Shown here one piece after another: positions 6,186-6,400 of a stretch of 6,400 nucleotides of DNA; the first letter of the stretch is position 1, and the number at the start of each line of letters is the position of its first letter. Source of the stretch: Alphaproteobacteria bacterium (GTDB lineage Bacteria > Pseudomonadota > Alphaproteobacteria > Rickettsiales > UBA6187). The notes under the pieces were generated by a model. The model did no database searches, was not told where the DNA came from, and was given only the letters and a program-made list of their open reading frames with translations. The DNA is taken from contig JAJRPW010000076.1 of the NCBI GenBank assembly GCA_024280585.1, forward strand, positions 1 through 6,400. Reading direction: 5' to 3'. The translations under genes and the position numbers were made by a program.

Positions 6186-6400
6186 GGTATTCTTACAAAT
6201 ATGACAGCAAAAAAGATGAATGGAAAGATATGTCTGAAAAATCTTATTATCTCTCCACAAAGACTATTAGTGCTGAGATGTGCAATTCTATAATTCGGCA
6301 TCATTGGGGAATAGAAAATAAAAATCACAATGTTAAAGATACGAGCATGAAAGAAGATTCTTCGAGGATTAGAATTAAGCCACAAAACATGCTGATTTTA
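6186..6400 (+). pseudogene. ISAs1-family transposase fragment, N-terminus cut off by the IS21-like element
   Basis: The plus-strand frame at 6188 is open for 71 codons to the window edge and has no start codon of its own. It contains YYLSTKTISAEMCNSIIR, then HHWGIENKNHNVKD and MKEDSSRIRIKPQNM. This is the C-terminal catalytic signature of ISAs1 (H-repeat-associated) DDE transposases; the conserved Glu is in HWGIEN (codon 6314-6316). Sequence for the two catalytic Asp residues and the N-terminal domain should lie to the left but is replaced by the IS21-like end at 6185. The remnant cannot be functional. It may run to its natural stop outside the window. Confidence 0.85.

Noticed and set aside
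6122..6385. Minus-strand 87-codon frame
   Set aside because: It spans the IS21 right end and is antisense to clear ISAs1 coding sequence. It resembles no protein family I know.
1..6400. CRISPR array, tRNA, rRNA or a defence-type system
   Set aside because: There are no regularly spaced repeats, no cloverleaf or rRNA-like sequence, and no effector genes. Everything coding is transposition-related except the radical SAM fragment.

Overview
This 6.4 kb window is almost entirely mobile DNA. It holds two apparently intact insertion sequences and three broken gene remnants that lie against them. The sequence is AT-rich, with G+C slightly raised only in one intergenic patch near 2340-2480. No housekeeping gene, tRNA, rRNA or CRISPR array is visible. 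The crowding of IS1634-, IS21-, ISAs1- and IS200-like (RAYT) sequences, together with low G+C, suggests a bacterium with an IS-laden genome. A host-associated gammaproteobacterium (Legionellales-like) is my best guess, but this is weak inference and no taxonomic marker is present.

Layout: (1) 1-240, minus strand: the middle of a radical SAM enzyme gene, cut off at its 5' side. (2) About 241-2282: an IS1634-family element with one large DDE transposase (minus strand) and imperfect terminal inverted repeats. (3) 2283-2481: a non-coding spacer with a G-rich tract that fits the canonical four-run G-quadruplex pattern. (4) 2482-2832, minus strand: a RAYT/IS200-like HUH transposase lacking its N-terminus. 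(5) 2833-6185: an IS21-like element of 3353 bp that begins TG and ends CA. Each end carries two copies of a CCGNNNTAAAAYTG motif. (6) 6186-6400, plus strand: the C-terminal part of an ISAs1-family transposase, starting at the IS21 end and running off the window.

The IS21-like element is the most interesting part. Besides istA (DDE integrase-like transposase) and istB (AAA+ ATPase), it carries two small genes upstream in one tightly packed minus-strand operon: a zinc-ribbon protein and a predicted winged-helix protein. The order is zinc-ribbon, winged-helix, istA, istB, with overlaps of 32 nt and 4 nt and a 2 nt gap. A perfect 12-bp inverted repeat encloses the ribosome binding site and start codon of the first gene. 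It looks like a control hairpin that could silence read-through transcripts or act as an operator.

Neither intact IS is flanked by two halves of the same gene, and neither has a convincing target-site duplication. Both therefore probably mark breakpoints of IS-mediated deletions or recombination rather than simple insertions.
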